Assembly: GCA_017545245.1 (NCBI GenBank)
Contig: JAFWPB010000012.1
Location: 1-38,075, forward strand
DNA length: 38,075 nt
Reading direction: 5' to 3'
Source: Clostridiales bacterium
GTDB lineage: Bacteria; Bacillota; Clostridia; Saccharofermentanales; Saccharofermentanaceae
In this document: piece by piece, positions 1-8,749 of the stretch
Numbering within the stretch: the stretch's first letter is position 1
How the letters are laid out: every line of letters starts with the position of its first letter
Notes under the pieces: generated by a model
Seen by the model: only the letters and a program-made list of their open reading frames with translations
The model's database searches: none
Told to the model about the DNA's origin: nothing
Made by a program: the position numbers and the translations under genes

Positions 1-268
1 CCGACTGCTTTTTTGGCCTGTTTTTCAGTGATTTTAAGTCGGAAAATGAAAATCGCCGATTGCCGACTTACTTTCTCAAAAAAAGAATTTCAAAATGGCG
101 CGATTTGTAAGTCGTTTTCTGTAATTTCGACGTTTACGACTTATCGCCCCTATCCCACTGCTCGAAAAGCACTAGCGCCGCGGCCGACCCCCAAAGGGCT
201 TCAGGTATTTACCTGATTCTCCATTATATGGCCGAAATCAGGGCTTCAATGAAACAGAACATTTTGAG
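1..268 (+). repeat. Hairpin-array dispersed repeat, copy 1 (cut by window start)
   Basis: This gene-free stretch is homologous, in opposite orientation, to the region near 24350-24750. It holds two complete 36-bp units of the form TAAGTCG-N22-CGACTTA at 35-70 and 108-143, plus the degenerate right arm of a third at 2-8 (CGACTGC). The 37-nt linker at 71-107 (CTTTCTCAAAAAAAGAATT...) is nearly identical to the reverse complement of 24534-24570. A tail, CAATGAAACAGAACATTTT at about 249-267, matches the far end of the other copy. An open frame here is a by-product of the repeat and is not called as a gene. Positions 268-338 show only a weak long-range inverted repeat (GACAACCC near 279 / GGGTTGTC near 321). 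Confidence 0.8.
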
Positions 269-338
269 ACAACCCCATCCCTATCACTTGATTATTCCTT
301 ATCGATTCAAATACCAGAATGGGTTGTCCTTCGCAGGA

Positions 339-2234
339 TCAGTCTGCGTACATGGCGCCGGTGAACAGGCTGTAGGATGACTCTCCGTTGAAATGGATAT
401 CATAGTCGTAATCATTCCATTTGTTTGTCACATCACGATAACATGCCATATAGAACAGTTCGTTTTCGTTCGGGTCATAGTTAAGCGTACACAGGATAGC
501 CTGCTCGTTCTTAGCATCGATACCGATCAGTTGAACAGGTGTACCAGCCGCGAGCTTGATCGTTTCAAAATCGTCGGAATAAGGACCATTTTCATTATAC
601 TTAACAAGTTTCATCTCTTGCACGGTTACGGCAATGGCCCGCTTCTCATAGAAAGAATCGATTACTTTCGGCAAACCGTTCGTTCCAACAAAAGATACCG
701 GAACACTGATATGACCGGTTCCCATCATGTCGCTTCTCGGTTCGATAAAGCAGTTAGACGGATCAAACGGGAAACTTTCAAAATCGTTGCAGGCTCCAAC
801 AAATTCCCACATTTCTCCATTGAGGCGGAAGGCGAGGTTTCCATTTACCGGATCCTCATTGATGCAAGTCACGTAAGCATAGTAACCGCTGTCTGTCTTC
901 ATAACAAGATTCAGCTCATAGCCGTCATCTGCATACATTTCAGATGTGATATCGATCGATGTCTTCGTATTATTGAGCATGAAATCGATCGTCTTGTCGG
1001 TATAGGAAAGAGAAAGCTTATCGACCTTCTCATCTTCATCGAAATCCCATAAGATTTCTCCGCAGGAGTCAGATGGCAGACTGAAGTAAGGTGTTGTCTG
1101 GCCAAAGTAATCCATATTGACACATTTCTCGAGATCCGGGGTTGCGACTACGAGATTAATTTTATCCGTCCTGTCTTCATAATGGATATAAGACTGGAAC
1201 ACGATGGCATTGTAGTAAAGCAGGAAAGGAATATCCTCGCCTTTTTCAATGCTCGCAGAGATTTCCTCTACTGCCGTATTTTCTTCCTTGATATAGGTAT
1301 CTTCCCAGGTTCCCTTAAGCTGTTTGGTATATTTGCTTCGGATTGCGGAAGCAAATGCTTTTCGATCCGTGATCACGTCTGAGAGCTTGATGCTTTCACC
1401 GCTCATTGCATCGTAGTTCAAGAATGTATCCATAGTATACGGAGCGTTCTCGTCATCAGAAGGAATACGGTCCGTAATGGTAAATGAGAAGATCTGGTTG
1501 TCTGTACGAGCAGGAGAGAAGACACTGTAGACTTCAAATTTTGCCTTGTCGTAGTAGGCATCCGAATCCGAGATCTTCGGTACATCATCATAGAAAGTCT
1601 TCACTCTTTCTTTATACTGATATTCCAGCATCGTTGTTCTTCCCTCATAGATCGAGTCAAGAAGGTTTCTCATTTTGTCGTATCCCGGTGAAACGAATGT
1701 ATAGATTTGCATATACTGGCTTACGTATGCCAGGCGGTTATCATAATTCTTGCAAAGATCTGCCACCGCCAGACTGCTGTTTTCACGGTGCAACTGTGGT
1801 TTTTCCAGATCGCGGGAGACTTGGAACTTCTTTGTTTCTACCGGAGCTGTGGTCGTCTCGGAAGTTTCAGAAGAAGACTCCGATCCTTTTGTCTCGGAAG
1901 TTTCAGAGGTTTCCGACTCCTTGCTGGTCTCGGTCGTTTCTGATTCGCTCTGGGAAGCGCTTGTTTCCGAAGTCTCTGACGTGTCAGAAGTCTCCGATTC
2001 TTTTGTCGTCTCTTTTGTTTCGGAAGTCTCCGTGGTCTCCGGAGCAGTTGTTTCTGATTCAGATTCCGTTGTTTCCGACTCAGATTCTGTCGTTTCCGAT
2101 TCCTTCGTCGGTTGTGCCGTTGTTGTCTCATTCTCAGCAGTCGTTTTCTTTGTACGTGTCTCCTGAGTCATTCTGCAGCCTGTAAGTCCAAGAATAACTG
2201 AAAGAGTAAGAATTGCAGCAATACTACGTTTCAT
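339..2234 (-). CDS. Secreted lipoprotein with Ser/Thr/Glu-rich linker and DUF3298/RsiV-like C-terminal region
   Basis: A 631-residue protein. The N-terminus has a Lys/Arg start, a hydrophobic segment and a lipobox ending LTGC (Cys20), so it should be lipidated and held on the outer face of the membrane. Residues about 25-135 are a low-complexity ETTESESETT/SETSETSE linker, probably a wall-spanning spacer. The rest is globular. A stretch around residues 235-300 (SFTITDR..., then FLNYDAMSGESIKLSDVITD) resembles the DUF3298/RsiV-type fold seen in lysozyme-sensing anti-sigma factors and PdaC, but no sigma-factor gene is adjacent. The substrate is unknown. The start is preceded by AGGAG about 11 nt upstream. 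The lipoprotein call is firm, the domain call tentative. Confidence 0.8.
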   Translation of the reverse strand: MKRSIAAILTLSVILGLTGCRMTQETRTKKTTAENETTTAQPTKESETTESESETTESESETTAPETTETSETKETTKESETSDTSETSETSASQSESETTETSKESETSETSETKGSESSSETSETTTAPVETKKFQVSRDLEKPQLHRENSSLAVADLCKNYDNRLAYVSQYMQIYTFVSPGYDKMRNLLDSIYEGRTTMLEYQYKERVKTFYDDVPKISDSDAYYDKAKFEVYSVFSPARTDNQIFSFTITDRIPSDDENAPYTMDTFLNYDAMSGESIKLSDVITDRKAFASAIRSKYTKQLKGTWEDTYIKEENTAVEEISASIEKGEDIPFLLYYNAIVFQSYIHYEDRTDKINLVVATPDLEKCVNMDYFGQTTPYFSLPSDSCGEILWDFDEDEKVDKLSLSYTDKTIDFMLNNTKTSIDITSEMYADDGYELNLVMKTDSGYYAYVTCINEDPVNGNLAFRLNGEMWEFVGACNDFESFPFDPSNCFIEPRSDMMGTGHISVPVSFVGTNGLPKVIDSFYEKRAIAVTVQEMKLVKYNENGPYSDDFETIKLAAGTPVQLIGIDAKNEQAILCTLNYDPNENELFYMACYRDVTNKWNDYDYDIHFNGESSYSLFTGAMYAD

Positions 2235-2346
2235 ACCTATCCCATCTCCTATCTGCTATCTAACATAGATGCGATGTAATCTTAGCATAGTGGGAGAGTT
2301 TAGTAAACAAATCGGCTATGCTGCAAGAACTCTGAAGCAGGAGTTT

Positions 2347-4263
2347 CTAGGCATTTCCACCCTTATGTCTTCTCTTTTCGACATACATGGCGGCATCGGC
2401 GATTCTCTGGTAATCTTCGAGAGCTTGAATGGAATCGGTATTTTCATCGTGCGGATAACCGATATGGGCACCAAAACTGACAGAAACCTGGTAAGGCTTT
2501 TTATCTTCTTTCACTTTACTCACGATGTATTCACGAACGCGCTTTACATATGCGTTCATCTTCTCAATATCGTAGTCTTTCGCAAGCACAACAAACTCAT
2601 CGCCTCCGGATCTGGTACAGATCTCATCTTCCTTCGAAGCGGAAGTAAGCGCATCGGCAATCGTTTTTATGCTGTAATCCCCTTCGTTATGCCCGTAACT
2701 GTCGTTGATCGTTTTCAAGTCATCCATATCGAAAACCATCAAAGCCAGACCTGACTGACCAGCATGGCATGCCTCATGGAAAGTGCCGAAGAACTGCTCA
2801 ATGCCGCGACGGTTGTAAATACCTGTCAGCATATCGCGGTTATACAGGAATTCCAATCTTGAAACCGACAGTTCAAGATCTTTTCGAACACGACGGGACT
2901 CCAGGATCATGCTCAAATCAACGAGCCACGACTGAAGCGATTCCTGTTCACGGTTATCGATGTCCGGAGAAACGATCAGGTATCCCATGTAATACTGGAG
3001 ATGGTGGAGCGTGTAAATGTAATACGGATAGGGATCATCCAGAAGTTCTTTGGGAAGAATGTCCTTCTTTCTGAAAGTCATGGGCTCCACATCCTGTTCG
3101 CCACGGAATCCGGCAACGACACGCATCTCTTCATCGATTTTCGAATACTCTTCTCCGACGGTCCTCTGCTGATCCCAGCCCGGCGCAATACAAATGAGCA
3201 TCTCCTTAAAACCGGTATTGCTCCTGGCATTCTCGGCAATAGCCTTGAAACATTCTTCATGGGTATCTGCATCGTAGACCTTCAAAAGAAGATTGGTTGT
3301 CGATTGTGCTGTATTAGTCGTATTTCGGAGACGCTTGAGATAATGGTCACGGATATCCGCTACATTCTCGGCGTGCAGTTTTTTGCATCCACAGGACTGG
3401 TTACACATCAGTTCGCCCAGAATCCGAATCGTCTTTGGCTGTTCCACGCCTTCCAGTTCTTCAAGGATCGACTCCACTGCCCGGTAACCGGACTGATAAA
3501 ACGGCTGGCTCGATGTCGTAATGGATGGATACCCATTTACGGCATCATCCACACCATCATAGCCGGTAACCTTGATATCTGCCGGAACACGGATTCCTCT
3601 TTCGCGACATGCGACGACCAGACCGAGCGCCGAATAATCGTTGGCGCACACAACTGCATCCGGATATTTCGTGCCGTTTTTCTCACAATGCTCCAGGATA
3701 TAATCCAGTGCGTCATCACCACAATCCCTCCAGAGTGTACCGAAATAGACTTTCTCCGGATCATAGGGAATGTTGTTCCGCTCTAGGGCTTCTTTATACG
3801 CTTCGATTCTTTCGTAGGTAAAGCTTTTATACTCCAGTCCGGCAAGATGGTAGATATTTCTGCAGCCATGCTCGGAGATCAGGTGCTCAACGATTTCCCG
3901 GAAAGACCTTGCCTCATCACAGCATACATTCCGCATATCCGGATCCATACCGCCGATATTGACGACCGGAACTTTTACCTTGGAAAGGATATGTCTTAGA
4001 TGCACCTTGGCGGGCTCGCTGAAATAGGTACTGATCTTGATCACACCGTCAAACTGGTTCAAGTCAGCAATATCAAAAGAAACGTTGTCGCCTTCATCGT
4101 ATCTTGTGTATTCGCCGAAACTGCGGTTACTGTAAGAATCACTGAAACTCGCAAAATAGATGATCTTTACTCCATGTTCAAGAGCAGCGGCATTTATGCC
4201 TTTCTGCATCAATCCTGACATCTGTTCATATACGTGAGAAGTAAGTACTGCGATCCTCTTCAT
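2347..4263 (-). CDS. Diguanylate cyclase with cytoplasmic LacI/GalR-type sugar-sensor domain (GGDEF)
   Basis: A 638-residue protein predicted to make cyclic di-GMP from two GTP. Residues 1-285 form a periplasmic-binding-protein-like domain of the LacI/GalR regulator type, with no DNA-binding helix-turn-helix and no signal peptide, so it should sense a small ligand in the cytoplasm. A CNQSCGC cluster closes this domain, a GAF-like linker follows (about 325-455), and the GGDEF domain occupies about 475-635 with an intact SGGDEF motif near 552-557 and FDMDDLKTIND upstream. No RxxD inhibitory site precedes GGDEF, so product inhibition is probably weak. The ATG at 4263 is chosen because GAGGT lies 5 nt upstream. 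An in-frame ATG at 4281 has no comparable site. Confidence 0.88.
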   Translation of the reverse strand: MKRIAVLTSHVYEQMSGLMQKGINAAALEHGVKIIYFASFSDSYSNRSFGEYTRYDEGDNVSFDIADLNQFDGVIKISTYFSEPAKVHLRHILSKVKVPVVNIGGMDPDMRNVCCDEARSFREIVEHLISEHGCRNIYHLAGLEYKSFTYERIEAYKEALERNNIPYDPEKVYFGTLWRDCGDDALDYILEHCEKNGTKYPDAVVCANDYSALGLVVACRERGIRVPADIKVTGYDGVDDAVNGYPSITTSSQPFYQSGYRAVESILEELEGVEQPKTIRILGELMCNQSCGCKKLHAENVADIRDHYLKRLRNTTNTAQSTTNLLLKVYDADTHEECFKAIAENARSNTGFKEMLICIAPGWDQQRTVGEEYSKIDEEMRVVAGFRGEQDVEPMTFRKKDILPKELLDDPYPYYIYTLHHLQYYMGYLIVSPDIDNREQESLQSWLVDLSMILESRRVRKDLELSVSRLEFLYNRDMLTGIYNRRGIEQFFGTFHEACHAGQSGLALMVFDMDDLKTINDSYGHNEGDYSIKTIADALTSASKEDEICTRSGGDEFVVLAKDYDIEKMNAYVKRVREYIVSKVKEDKKPYQVSVSFGAHIGYPHDENTDSIQALEDYQRIADAAMYVEKRRHKGGNA

Positions 4264-4311
4264 ATCTACCTCGTTAGGCATACTGCCAAGTAAGAAATGA
4301 CTCTTTACCTC

Positions 4312-4325
4312 TTGATTATAATCAA
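4312..4325. promoter_or_regulatory. Palindrome TTGATTATAATCAA upstream of the GGDEF gene
   Basis: A perfect 14-bp palindrome about 50 nt upstream of the cyclase start. It contains TATAAT on both strands, so it may be the -10 element of the cyclase promoter, an operator, or both. No clear -35 box was identified. Confidence 0.35.
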
Positions 4326-4369
4326 AGGACCCGAGGTTTGAAATGCCTTCAAAACCCGAAAGTCCTTTG
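4323..4369 (-). terminator. Imperfect hairpin after the uncharacterised gene
   Basis: CAAAGGAC at the left and GTCCTTTG at the right enclose further pairing (GGTTTGAA / TTCAAAACC), giving a long stem with a mismatch or bulge and a tight loop. It lies just downstream of the minus-strand gene ending at 4393. The T-tract after it is poor, so termination is plausible but not certain. It touches the TTGATTATAATCAA palindrome. Confidence 0.4.
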
Positions 4370-4392
4370 TTAACTGAATTTTTACCATTTAG

Positions 4393-4998
4393 TCAAATAG
4401 AATCTTTGTCCATTCTGGACATGGCTACCGCACACTCGATAGCCATCTTGCCGGCTTCTTTGCTTGGCGCGCCGACGGACATGGCCTGGCGCAAAACCTC
4501 CTGCGTCACGATACCATAAAGTACCGGCCATTCAGATGGAGACTTGCAGTATGCATTGGTCATGTTATTGAAAATACCGTCCCAGCATTGCTTGATCTGC
4601 CTGTAAAGCATTCCCAGCTGGAATCCGCAGACAGCAAAGTCACTGTTTCCTACATTTTCCGCAAAAGAACTGACGATCTCCATCACTTCTTCTTTCGTGA
4701 CATCCGTAACAGCCTGGCAAGAACCGACGACACTTAATCTGCTTTCCAGAAGATATTTGTTTACATCATCGCCGAAATAGAATCTCTTTCCGTTCTTTGT
4801 GCTGACTACGGCAAAGCATCCCTTCTCTTTTACGACTGCCTCATGGCAGGCACATCCGGCAAGTCCGGAAGCAAAGATCAGCACCATCCTGATATCACTT
4901 CCTCTCGGCGTCTTAAAAACCGCTTTGAGCATATCGATAATGTTCCCTGCATGACCCGAAAGACGTTTGATAATTTTTTCCTCTGATTCCTGAAACAT
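4393..4998 (-). CDS. Uncharacterised conserved protein (about 200 aa)
   Basis: A 201-residue soluble protein with no signal peptide or membrane segment. I recognise its style (central SGLAGCACHEAV, then GKRFYFGDDVNKYLLE, then CWDGIFNNMT and SEWPVLYGIV) as that of a recurrent unnamed family in gut Firmicutes, but no function is known to me. It carries several cysteines without a clear metal motif. The ATG at 4998 is preferred because AGGAAGG sits 8 nt upstream. ATGs at 5004 and 5052 lack suitable spacing. It is divergent from the cyclic-nucleotide-binding gene at 5161. Confidence 0.7.
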   Translation of the reverse strand: MFQESEEKIIKRLSGHAGNIIDMLKAVFKTPRGSDIRMVLIFASGLAGCACHEAVVKEKGCFAVVSTKNGKRFYFGDDVNKYLLESRLSVVGSCQAVTDVTKEEVMEIVSSFAENVGNSDFAVCGFQLGMLYRQIKQCWDGIFNNMTNAYCKSPSEWPVLYGIVTQEVLRQAMSVGAPSKEAGKMAIECAVAMSRMDKDSI

Positions 4999-5113
4999 AT
5001 GCATTTCCTTCCTATTCCCAATTGGGTATATCCCTACCGACCATTTTATCAATATTCCACGAGATTGCGCAATAAAATACCAGATCTGGTGAAACTATCT
5101 ATCCCAAAGATGA

Positions 5114-5119
5114 TATAAT
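5114..5119 (+). promoter_or_regulatory. -10 element (TATAAT) for the twin cNMP-binding gene
   Basis: TATAAT lies 42 nt before the start at 5161. No strong -35 box at 17 nt is visible, so the promoter may be activator-dependent. The ribosome site GGGAG follows, 8 nt before the ATG. Confidence 0.4.
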
Positions 5120-5160
5120 GATTCATAGGATAATAACCATACTGGAAGGGAGTTGGCACT

Positions 5161-6066
5161 ATGGGTTTAGTTGAAAAGATATTCAAGAACGGTGAAGTGA
5201 TCATCAAAGAGGGAGACATCGGCAAGAGTTTTTTCATGCTGACAGAAGGCAAGGCCGGTGTATATGCAAATTACGGAAAGAACGATCTCTTCCGCATTGC
5301 TGTGATCGAACCGGGCGAGTATTTCGGTGAGATGGCGATCATCGAAGAATATCCCAGAAGTGCAACTGTCGTCGCTATTGGAAATGTCCATGCGATTGAG
5401 ATCCCTTCAGATGAAATGACTACTTTTTTCCAGGATAATCCGGAACAAGTACTTGAACTCATCAAGCATCTTTCCAGCCGCGTCAAGACAATGACTGACG
5501 ATTATAATGAATCCCAGGTTCTTCTTCAGGAAGTAAGAAACACCGAACCTGAAAAGAAAAATGCTTCTCTCTTCTCCAAGATCAAGAAGCATATCGATAC
5601 ACATCAGAACAACAAGAACAAGCTGACCGAGCCGAACGAGGACGATCTCCGCAAAGCATTTACCGCGATCCCGGCAGACCAGTGCGCTCAGATGGAGGAC
5701 CTGCCTACGGATACGATTCTTTTCCAGGAAGGCCAGGCAGATATGTGCATGTATATCCTGCATCAAGGCAACATCGGTTTCTATACGGATCTTGAAGGCG
5801 ATGATGAGAAGAAACTTTACGAGCTCACACCTTTTGCTGTCTTCGGCGAGTTAGAAATGGCTAATGAAGAACCAAGAACAGTGTCTGCCGTTGCAGAGAC
5901 GGACAGTCGTGTCGAGATCATTGACAGCAGGGATCTTCAGGAGATGGTGCAGACTTGTCCTGCAAAGATCGATTGGATCCTGCGTTATCTGTCATTCCGT
6001 CTAAGACGCCTTACCATCGATTTCCTCCAGGCATGTAAGGAGATCACTGAATCCTACAATAAATAA
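5161..6066 (+). CDS. Protein with two cyclic-nucleotide-binding (Crp-type) domains and no output domain
   Basis: A 301-residue cytoplasmic protein. The first cNMP-binding domain covers about residues 1-115 with a canonical phosphate-binding cassette, FGEMAIIEEYPRSATV (near 58-73). A charged Lys/Glu-rich linker (about 120-160) leads to a second domain (about 165-290) whose cassette is weaker (FGELEMANEEPRTVSA). There is no helix-turn-helix, kinase or membrane segment, so it is not a Crp/Fnr transcription factor. It probably acts as a regulatory subunit or scaffold through protein contacts. The ligand cannot be told from sequence. Its 3' end faces the MutS-like gene with only 13 nt between stop codons. 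Confidence 0.85.
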   Translation: MGLVEKIFKNGEVIIKEGDIGKSFFMLTEGKAGVYANYGKNDLFRIAVIEPGEYFGEMAIIEEYPRSATVVAIGNVHAIEIPSDEMTTFFQDNPEQVLELIKHLSSRVKTMTDDYNESQVLLQEVRNTEPEKKNASLFSKIKKHIDTHQNNKNKLTEPNEDDLRKAFTAIPADQCAQMEDLPTDTILFQEGQADMCMYILHQGNIGFYTDLEGDDEKKLYELTPFAVFGELEMANEEPRTVSAVAETDSRVEIIDSRDLQEMVQTCPAKIDWILRYLSFRLRRLTIDFLQACKEITESYNK

Positions 6067-6079
6067 AGGGATTTCGTTG

Positions 6080-7666
6080 TTATTTCCCGTCTTTCATCTG
6101 TTCGTATGTGATGCCGTATTTTAAGGCAATGTTTCTCGCATAGGAACAGGTGTCTGGTTCGCTGCGCTTTACTTTGAAAGTGTTCACGTTGTCCTTGATC
6201 TCCATGACAAGACTTACGACCTTGCTCTTTCCTTCCCACGCATTCATTTCGGACACATCACGTGCCAGTTCATGAATATGCGTATTAAAAATCACGGACG
6301 AGCCCTTCTCTTTCAGAATATGAAGCAGGTCGCGGGACAGATAGAGTCCATCTGCAGACGAGGTCGTGGAATACGTCTCATTAAAAAGCACTAGAGTATT
6401 GTCGTCTGTCTCCGTTATGATCTCTCGTACACGCTTGGCTTCTTCACCAAGACGTCCGTAGTTGATTGTGAGGTTCTCATCGACAGGGAAATGTGTCAGG
6501 ATGTTCCGGAAAGGCATTCCCCGGAAAGAATGAGCGGTGACATAAAGTCCAAGAGAAGCCATCATCGAGATCAGACCGATTCCCTGTTCCAGGATCGTCT
6601 TTCCGCCACGGTTCGGGCCGGTAAGAATGAAAAGCCTCTCCTCATCGAAAAAGAGAAAGTCGTTCTTGACGATTTCCTTATTTCCCAGGATCGCGAGGCG
6701 GATGTTATAGAAATCATGAAGTTCCAGCGAGTGCTTCTCATCTTTTTCGATCTGTGGGATGCAGATTTCGTACCCCTGATCTTTGAGTGTCTCGGCAAAG
6801 CGTGTACAAAGAAGATAGAAAGTCAGCCCTTCATACATCTCGGTGATCATCCGGGTATCCATCTTCGTGTATTTCGCCATAGTCTTCTTAATGTCGGTAA
6901 AATGACGTTTCAGATGCTTTTCGATAAAAGGCGTCATCTTGGCAAGAAGAGGATCTTCGTAATTGATGGACTGGCCGCCAAGGGTTTTGGTCAGCGCCAT
7001 GGCACCTTGTCCCGCCTGGATGATCGGCCCGAAAACTGCGGCCAGCTGGGCGAATCTGTATTTCGACTGCGTCGGATAAGGGAGAAACTCGATTGCAGCG
7101 ATCGAGGCAATCGTCAGATCCGGCGCGAAGTTGACCCCAATGACTGCACTCTTTACCCGGGAAAGATCCTCCAGCATCTTATTGATGTCTTCTTCCGCTT
7201 GTGCAAAATCTTCCGTACTCGTAATTGCATGGAGTTCTTCACGCAGCTTAAGAAAAGCCGGAGAAGTCAATTCAAAACGGTTCAACTCATCATGGAGATA
7301 CTTGGCCGTATTCACATAGGCAGAAAGAGAACGAAGGTCGGAAAGAAGCGTGTAGAGCGCATTGTCCTTATCGCTGACCGCTCTTTTCGCACCGGCATTT
7401 TCTTTCATGGTCTTGATCATGGGAAGTGCTTCATAGAGAGATTTCCGAAGCTCCGGGTGATCCATCAGATCTTTTACGATGCTCTGACGGAAGCGGATAT
7501 CCTCGGAGTTTTCGGGAAGGCGCGACATGATCGATCTAAGGATCGATTTCTCTTCTGCTGAAGTGGAAAGCCTGGAAATGACTTCATCCAGTGCAAGATC
7601 CTTCATCGTTTCATCAGGCAGCTGCGCATATTTCTTATCTGAACCTTCCGCATATAAAATGTCCAT
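6080..7666 (-). CDS. MutS-like ATPase lacking the mismatch-recognition domain
   Basis: A 528-residue member of the MutS superfamily. Helical lever/clamp-like sequence covers about residues 20-300 and the ABC-type ATPase domain about 310-525. Walker A is GPNRGGKT (350-357; canonical MutS has GPNMGGKS). Walker B is TLVLFNE (424-430) followed by TYSTTSSADG, where MutS has DELGRGTS. THIHEL (462-467) is the switch His segment. The N-terminal mismatch-binding domain of MutS1 and the Smr nuclease of MutS2 are both absent, so classical mismatch repair is unlikely. A role in recombination or DNA structure handling is inference. It is divergent from the araC-type gene. Confidence 0.85.
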   Translation of the reverse strand: MDILYAEGSDKKYAQLPDETMKDLALDEVISRLSTSAEEKSILRSIMSRLPENSEDIRFRQSIVKDLMDHPELRKSLYEALPMIKTMKENAGAKRAVSDKDNALYTLLSDLRSLSAYVNTAKYLHDELNRFELTSPAFLKLREELHAITSTEDFAQAEEDINKMLEDLSRVKSAVIGVNFAPDLTIASIAAIEFLPYPTQSKYRFAQLAAVFGPIIQAGQGAMALTKTLGGQSINYEDPLLAKMTPFIEKHLKRHFTDIKKTMAKYTKMDTRMITEMYEGLTFYLLCTRFAETLKDQGYEICIPQIEKDEKHSLELHDFYNIRLAILGNKEIVKNDFLFFDEERLFILTGPNRGGKTILEQGIGLISMMASLGLYVTAHSFRGMPFRNILTHFPVDENLTINYGRLGEEAKRVREIITETDDNTLVLFNETYSTTSSADGLYLSRDLLHILKEKGSSVIFNTHIHELARDVSEMNAWEGKSKVVSLVMEIKDNVNTFKVKRSEPDTCSYARNIALKYGITYEQMKDGK

Positions 7667-7798
7667 TCTTCTCTCTCCTAAAGGAACCAGTGTGGAAAAA
7701 GGTGTTCCGCTTTTCTAAAAAGAATATAGATTTTACTGTCTGTCAGATATACAATAATATTAAGATTTTTATCACTTTTCGAAGAAGGAGCACATCTC

Positions 7799-8608
7799 AT
7801 GGCAGACCAGAAGAAAAAGCAGCCGGAGAGTTTTAAAAAGACCACTGCCAAGGAAAGAAAGGCGTCGATCCCGCACAGTGAGATCCTGATGCTCCTTCAC
7901 GAAAACAGTGAAAAAGAATTCCACCATACAACATATGAAGAAGATAACCGGAGATACCATCTTCTGATGCAGGGTGATTATGCGGCCGTCGAAGAGTCAG
8001 CACGTATCATGCAGTCTGACCTTCAGGGAAAGCTTTCTTCCGACCCGGTCCGGAATTTCCGGTATTTGTTTATTGTAAACACCGGTCTTGCCACACGCTT
8101 TGCAATTGAAGCAGGTGTTCCACAGGAAGTCGTATATTCAACAAGTGATGTATATATCCAGAAAGCAGATGTTGCCACTACCGAAAAAGAAATCTACGAT
8201 CTGAATATTGAATTTTGGACAAAGCTTGTGTCCCTCGTCCGGGGGTCAAGAAGAGTCCTCTCTTGTTCCAAGCCGGTCCGGACCTGTCTGGATTATATCG
8301 ATGCACACTTTACATCCCGCATTACACTCGAAGATCTCGCTGTACAAGTCAAACTGCACCCGGTCCACCTGGCAGTGCTTTTTAAGAAGGAGATCGGGGA
8401 AAACTTCAGCGTGTATCTGACCAGAAAGCGGATCGAGACTTCGTGTGCACTTTTGACACGGACGGAATACTCATATTCACAGATTGCTTATTCTCTCGCC
8501 TTCTGCTCCCAAAGCCACTTCATCAAAGTGTTCCGAAAGCACACAGGTTTCACGCCGCGTCAGTACCGCATGCAGTTTTATAACACCAACATCTCCGCGA
8601 TCACTTGA
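7799..8608 (+). CDS. AraC-family transcriptional regulator
   Basis: A 269-residue regulator. The C-terminal region, about 165-262, holds the double helix-turn-helix of AraC/XylS proteins (CLDYIDAHFTSRITLEDLA..., YSQIAYSLAFCSQSHFIKVF, then HTGFTPRQYR). The N-terminal 160 residues are not a cupin but a helical domain of the type often seen in Clostridia, with a YLFIVNTGLATRFAIEAG segment. AGGAG lies 9 nt before the ATG. It reads toward the GGDEF gene 141 nt downstream, which has its own promoter-like sequence. The target genes and ligand are unknown. Confidence 0.88.
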   Translation: MADQKKKQPESFKKTTAKERKASIPHSEILMLLHENSEKEFHHTTYEEDNRRYHLLMQGDYAAVEESARIMQSDLQGKLSSDPVRNFRYLFIVNTGLATRFAIEAGVPQEVVYSTSDVYIQKADVATTEKEIYDLNIEFWTKLVSLVRGSRRVLSCSKPVRTCLDYIDAHFTSRITLEDLAVQVKLHPVHLAVLFKKEIGENFSVYLTRKRIETSCALLTRTEYSYSQIAYSLAFCSQSHFIKVFRKHTGFTPRQYRMQFYNTNISAIT

Positions 8609-8645
8609 ATCCTTCTGAAGCACCCATCAAGTATAATTTCACATT

Positions 8646-8731
8646 CAAATATTTTTTGTTTTCATTCAGTTAATATTTTTCATCATTCGGAGTCTTATAA
8701 TATATTTAGTTATTTCTTCAAATATTTTTTG
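8646..8731 (+). promoter_or_regulatory. AT-rich promoter region with a 13-bp direct repeat before the GGDEF gene
   Basis: CAAATATTTTTTG occurs at 8646-8658 and again at 8719-8731, flanking a -10-like TATAAT at 8696-8701. The second copy sits just before the ribosome site GGAGG of the gene at 8750. The repeat may be a regulator or nucleoid-protein site, or chance in AT-rich DNA. Confidence 0.4.
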
Positions 8732-8749
8732 GTATGGAGGTTGTAACTT

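Noticed and set aside
13..216. Apparent small protein shared with the region near 24368-24580
   Set aside because: The two translations look alike only because the underlying DNA repeat is homologous; the hairpin arms and linkers, not the codons, are conserved.
279..338. Terminator for the lipoprotein gene
   Set aside because: GACAACCC/GGGTTGTC arms are about 40 nt apart with a mismatch and no T-tract; too weak to call.
393..1052. Plus-strand frame of 219 codons opposite the lipoprotein gene
   Set aside because: Antisense shadow of the minus-strand lipoprotein gene; no start signal and no recognisable domain.
1484..2185. Plus-strand frames over the Ser/Thr/Glu repeat region
   Set aside because: Low-complexity DNA keeps several frames open at once; only the minus frame has a lipobox and a ribosome site.
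6491..7561. Long plus-strand frame (356 codons) opposite the MutS-like gene
   Set aside because: It lies wholly antisense to a gene with clear Walker motifs, has no ribosome site, and its translation is His/Arg/Cys-rich shadow sequence.
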